This document shows, piece by piece, positions 63,342 to 64,000 of a stretch of DNA of 64,000 bases (its first letter is position 1; the number at the start of each line of letters is the position of its first letter). The stretch comes from CAVYXZ01 sp963772595 (GTDB lineage Bacteria > Chloroflexota > Anaerolineae > Aggregatilineales > Phototrophicaceae): NCBI GenBank assembly GCA_963772595.1, contig CAVYXZ010000005.1:186001-250000 (forward strand), given 5' to 3'. The position numbers and the translations under genes were made by a program. The notes beneath the pieces were generated by a model, which was not told where the DNA came from, made no database searches, and saw nothing but the letters and a program-made list of their open reading frames with translations.

Positions 63342-63686
63342 TTAGCGCTTCTTTCTGGGCGATGCTTTGGCGTGCTTATTGTAGTCCAACGCGAGGCCGA
63401 TCCAGTAGTCGAAATCCGTCTGCTGACGCCAGCCTTCCTCGCCCACATAGATATAGCCTTTGTACTCACGATGGTTCATGACGACCGTTTGCGTGCCTTT
63501 TCTGGCAAGCACCTGCTCGTGCAGCGCGGGGTCGATGCGGCACATAAGCCGGTCGCGGCTCACGGTGACGCACATCTTGCCATCCACCATGAAGGCCAGG
63601 CCGCCGAACATCTTCTTTTCTTCGACGCGGGGCGTTTCAGCCAGGGCGGCTCTCACACGCTCACTCAGAACCGGGTCGTATGCCAT
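63342..63686 (-). CDS. TfoX N-terminal-domain protein
   Basis: 114 residues. The TfoX/Sxy N-terminal fold: RVEEKKMFGGLAFMVDGKMC near residues 20-39, then RLMCRIDPALHEQVLARKG, KGYIYVGEEGW and the helical tail YWIGLALDYNKHAKASPRKK. Single-domain members are common in soil and water bacteria; TfoX itself regulates competence in proteobacteria, but a role here is not established. Confidence 0.85.
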   Translation of the reverse strand: MAYDPVLSERVRAALAETPRVEEKKMFGGLAFMVDGKMCVTVSRDRLMCRIDPALHEQVLARKGTQTVVMNHREYKGYIYVGEEGWRQQTDFDYWIGLALDYNKHAKASPRKKR

Positions 63687-63782
63687 CGCGCTTCACATCC
63701 TCCCACAGGCAGATTAAACAACGGCGCCCCAAGAATAGAACATTTGATCGGTTATGTCAATGGCTTGCGCAGCGGCGAAACG

Positions 63783-64000
63783 TCAGGTCTGGTAGGAATG
63801 CAGCACCCGCGCCTGACCCTCCAGGCGGTAGCTCCCCAGCGCCGCCGGGATCAAAGCCGTGTACCCTTTGTGCAGCATGAGGGACTCACTGCTGGTCTGG
63901 ATCTCCACCGCGCCGTCGATGCAGGTCAGGATGTGGAAGCGGCGGCCCCCCGTATCCAGGCGAACGGCCATGCCGTTAACCGAGTTAAGCTGGTACAGCA
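63783..64000 (-). CDS. manA: Mannose-6-phosphate isomerase, class I, C-terminal part
   Basis: The final 71 residues of a type-I phosphomannose isomerase; the rest lies beyond the right edge. RLDTGGRRFHILTCIDGAVE, LMLHKGYTALIPAALGSYRL and ARVLHSYQT match the C-terminal cupin lobe. It would interconvert mannose-6-P and fructose-6-P, feeding mannose derivatives into glycolysis. Confidence 0.75.
   Translation of the reverse strand, partial: LYQLNSVNGMAVRLDTGGRRFHILTCIDGAVEIQTSSESLMLHKGYTALIPAALGSYRLEGQARVLHSYQT

Overview
The window looks like chromosomal DNA of a GC-rich, free-living saprophytic bacterium, most likely a Chloroflexota (Anaerolineae-like) member. This is an inference from gene style: family-5 peptide-type ABC transporters beside glycoside hydrolases, a SDR-type mannonate oxidoreductase, a UspA/DUF389 protein, sulfatase and PmoA-family genes, and GTAGGG-type intergenic palindromes. 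There is no rRNA, CRISPR array or recognisable transposase. One tRNA (Gly-GCC) is present. Nearly twenty genes are split by one or more frame changes that can be rejoined by homology. Many of these are probably single-base consensus errors in the assembly, so broken genes should be read with care.

Layout: 0-2.4 kb, a partial ECF sigma factor and a secreted DUF5666-repeat protein. 2.5-5.8 kb, a minus-strand run with ribokinase, GNAT acetyltransferase, a small TTR-like protein, acetamidase/formamidase and a lipoprotein. 5.9-11 kb, a plus-strand run with phosphoesterase, MntR/DtxR regulator, OsmC, cupin and a UspA-UspA-DUF389 membrane protein. 11-15.6 kb, sulfatase, a membrane protein, GNAT and asparagine synthetase. 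15.6-20.7 kb, a head-to-tail array of eight paralogous membrane-anchored proteins of a family I cannot assign, translationally coupled behind an MFS transporter (20.7-21.9 kb). 22-27.7 kb, MBL hydrolase, NAD epimerase, an AT-rich broken NACHT ATPase, and mannonate dehydratase/oxidoreductase. 27.9-34.3 kb, LacI regulator, GH3, GH10 xylanase with CBM9-like tail and an HD protein. 34.3-43.6 kb, a SRPBCC membrane protein, a B12-binding radical SAM protein and a complete but frame-broken oligopeptide/oligosaccharide ABC importer. 43.7-51 kb, Gfo/Idh oxidoreductase, a ninth copy of the array family, LLM and PPOX flavoproteins, a sulfotransferase-like protein and a PmoA-family protein. 51-56.2 kb, four tandem beta-lactamase-fold serine hydrolases. 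56.3-64 kb, two methyltransferases, a GyrI-like protein, HXXEE and TetR proteins, ferrochelatase, an immunity-like protein, MscL, SixA, SnoaL-like, tRNA-Gly, TfoX-like and the end of a mannose-6-phosphate isomerase.

Functionally, 22-44 kb reads as a glucuronoxylan/uronate utilisation region: a secreted GH10 xylanase cuts the backbone, the ABC importer takes up oligomers, GH3 trims them, and UxuA/UxuB process the aldonate from glucuronate. The LacI regulator has a palindromic site in its own divergent promoter region (27859-27874). A near-identical site (44242-44255) lies upstream of the minus-strand genes leading into the ABC importer, suggesting one regulon.

The strongest candidates for something undescribed are the eight-copy array family with its dispersed ninth member, the GTAGGG palindrome inserted in frame within asparagine synthetase, and the NACHT gene lodged at the 3' end of uxuA.
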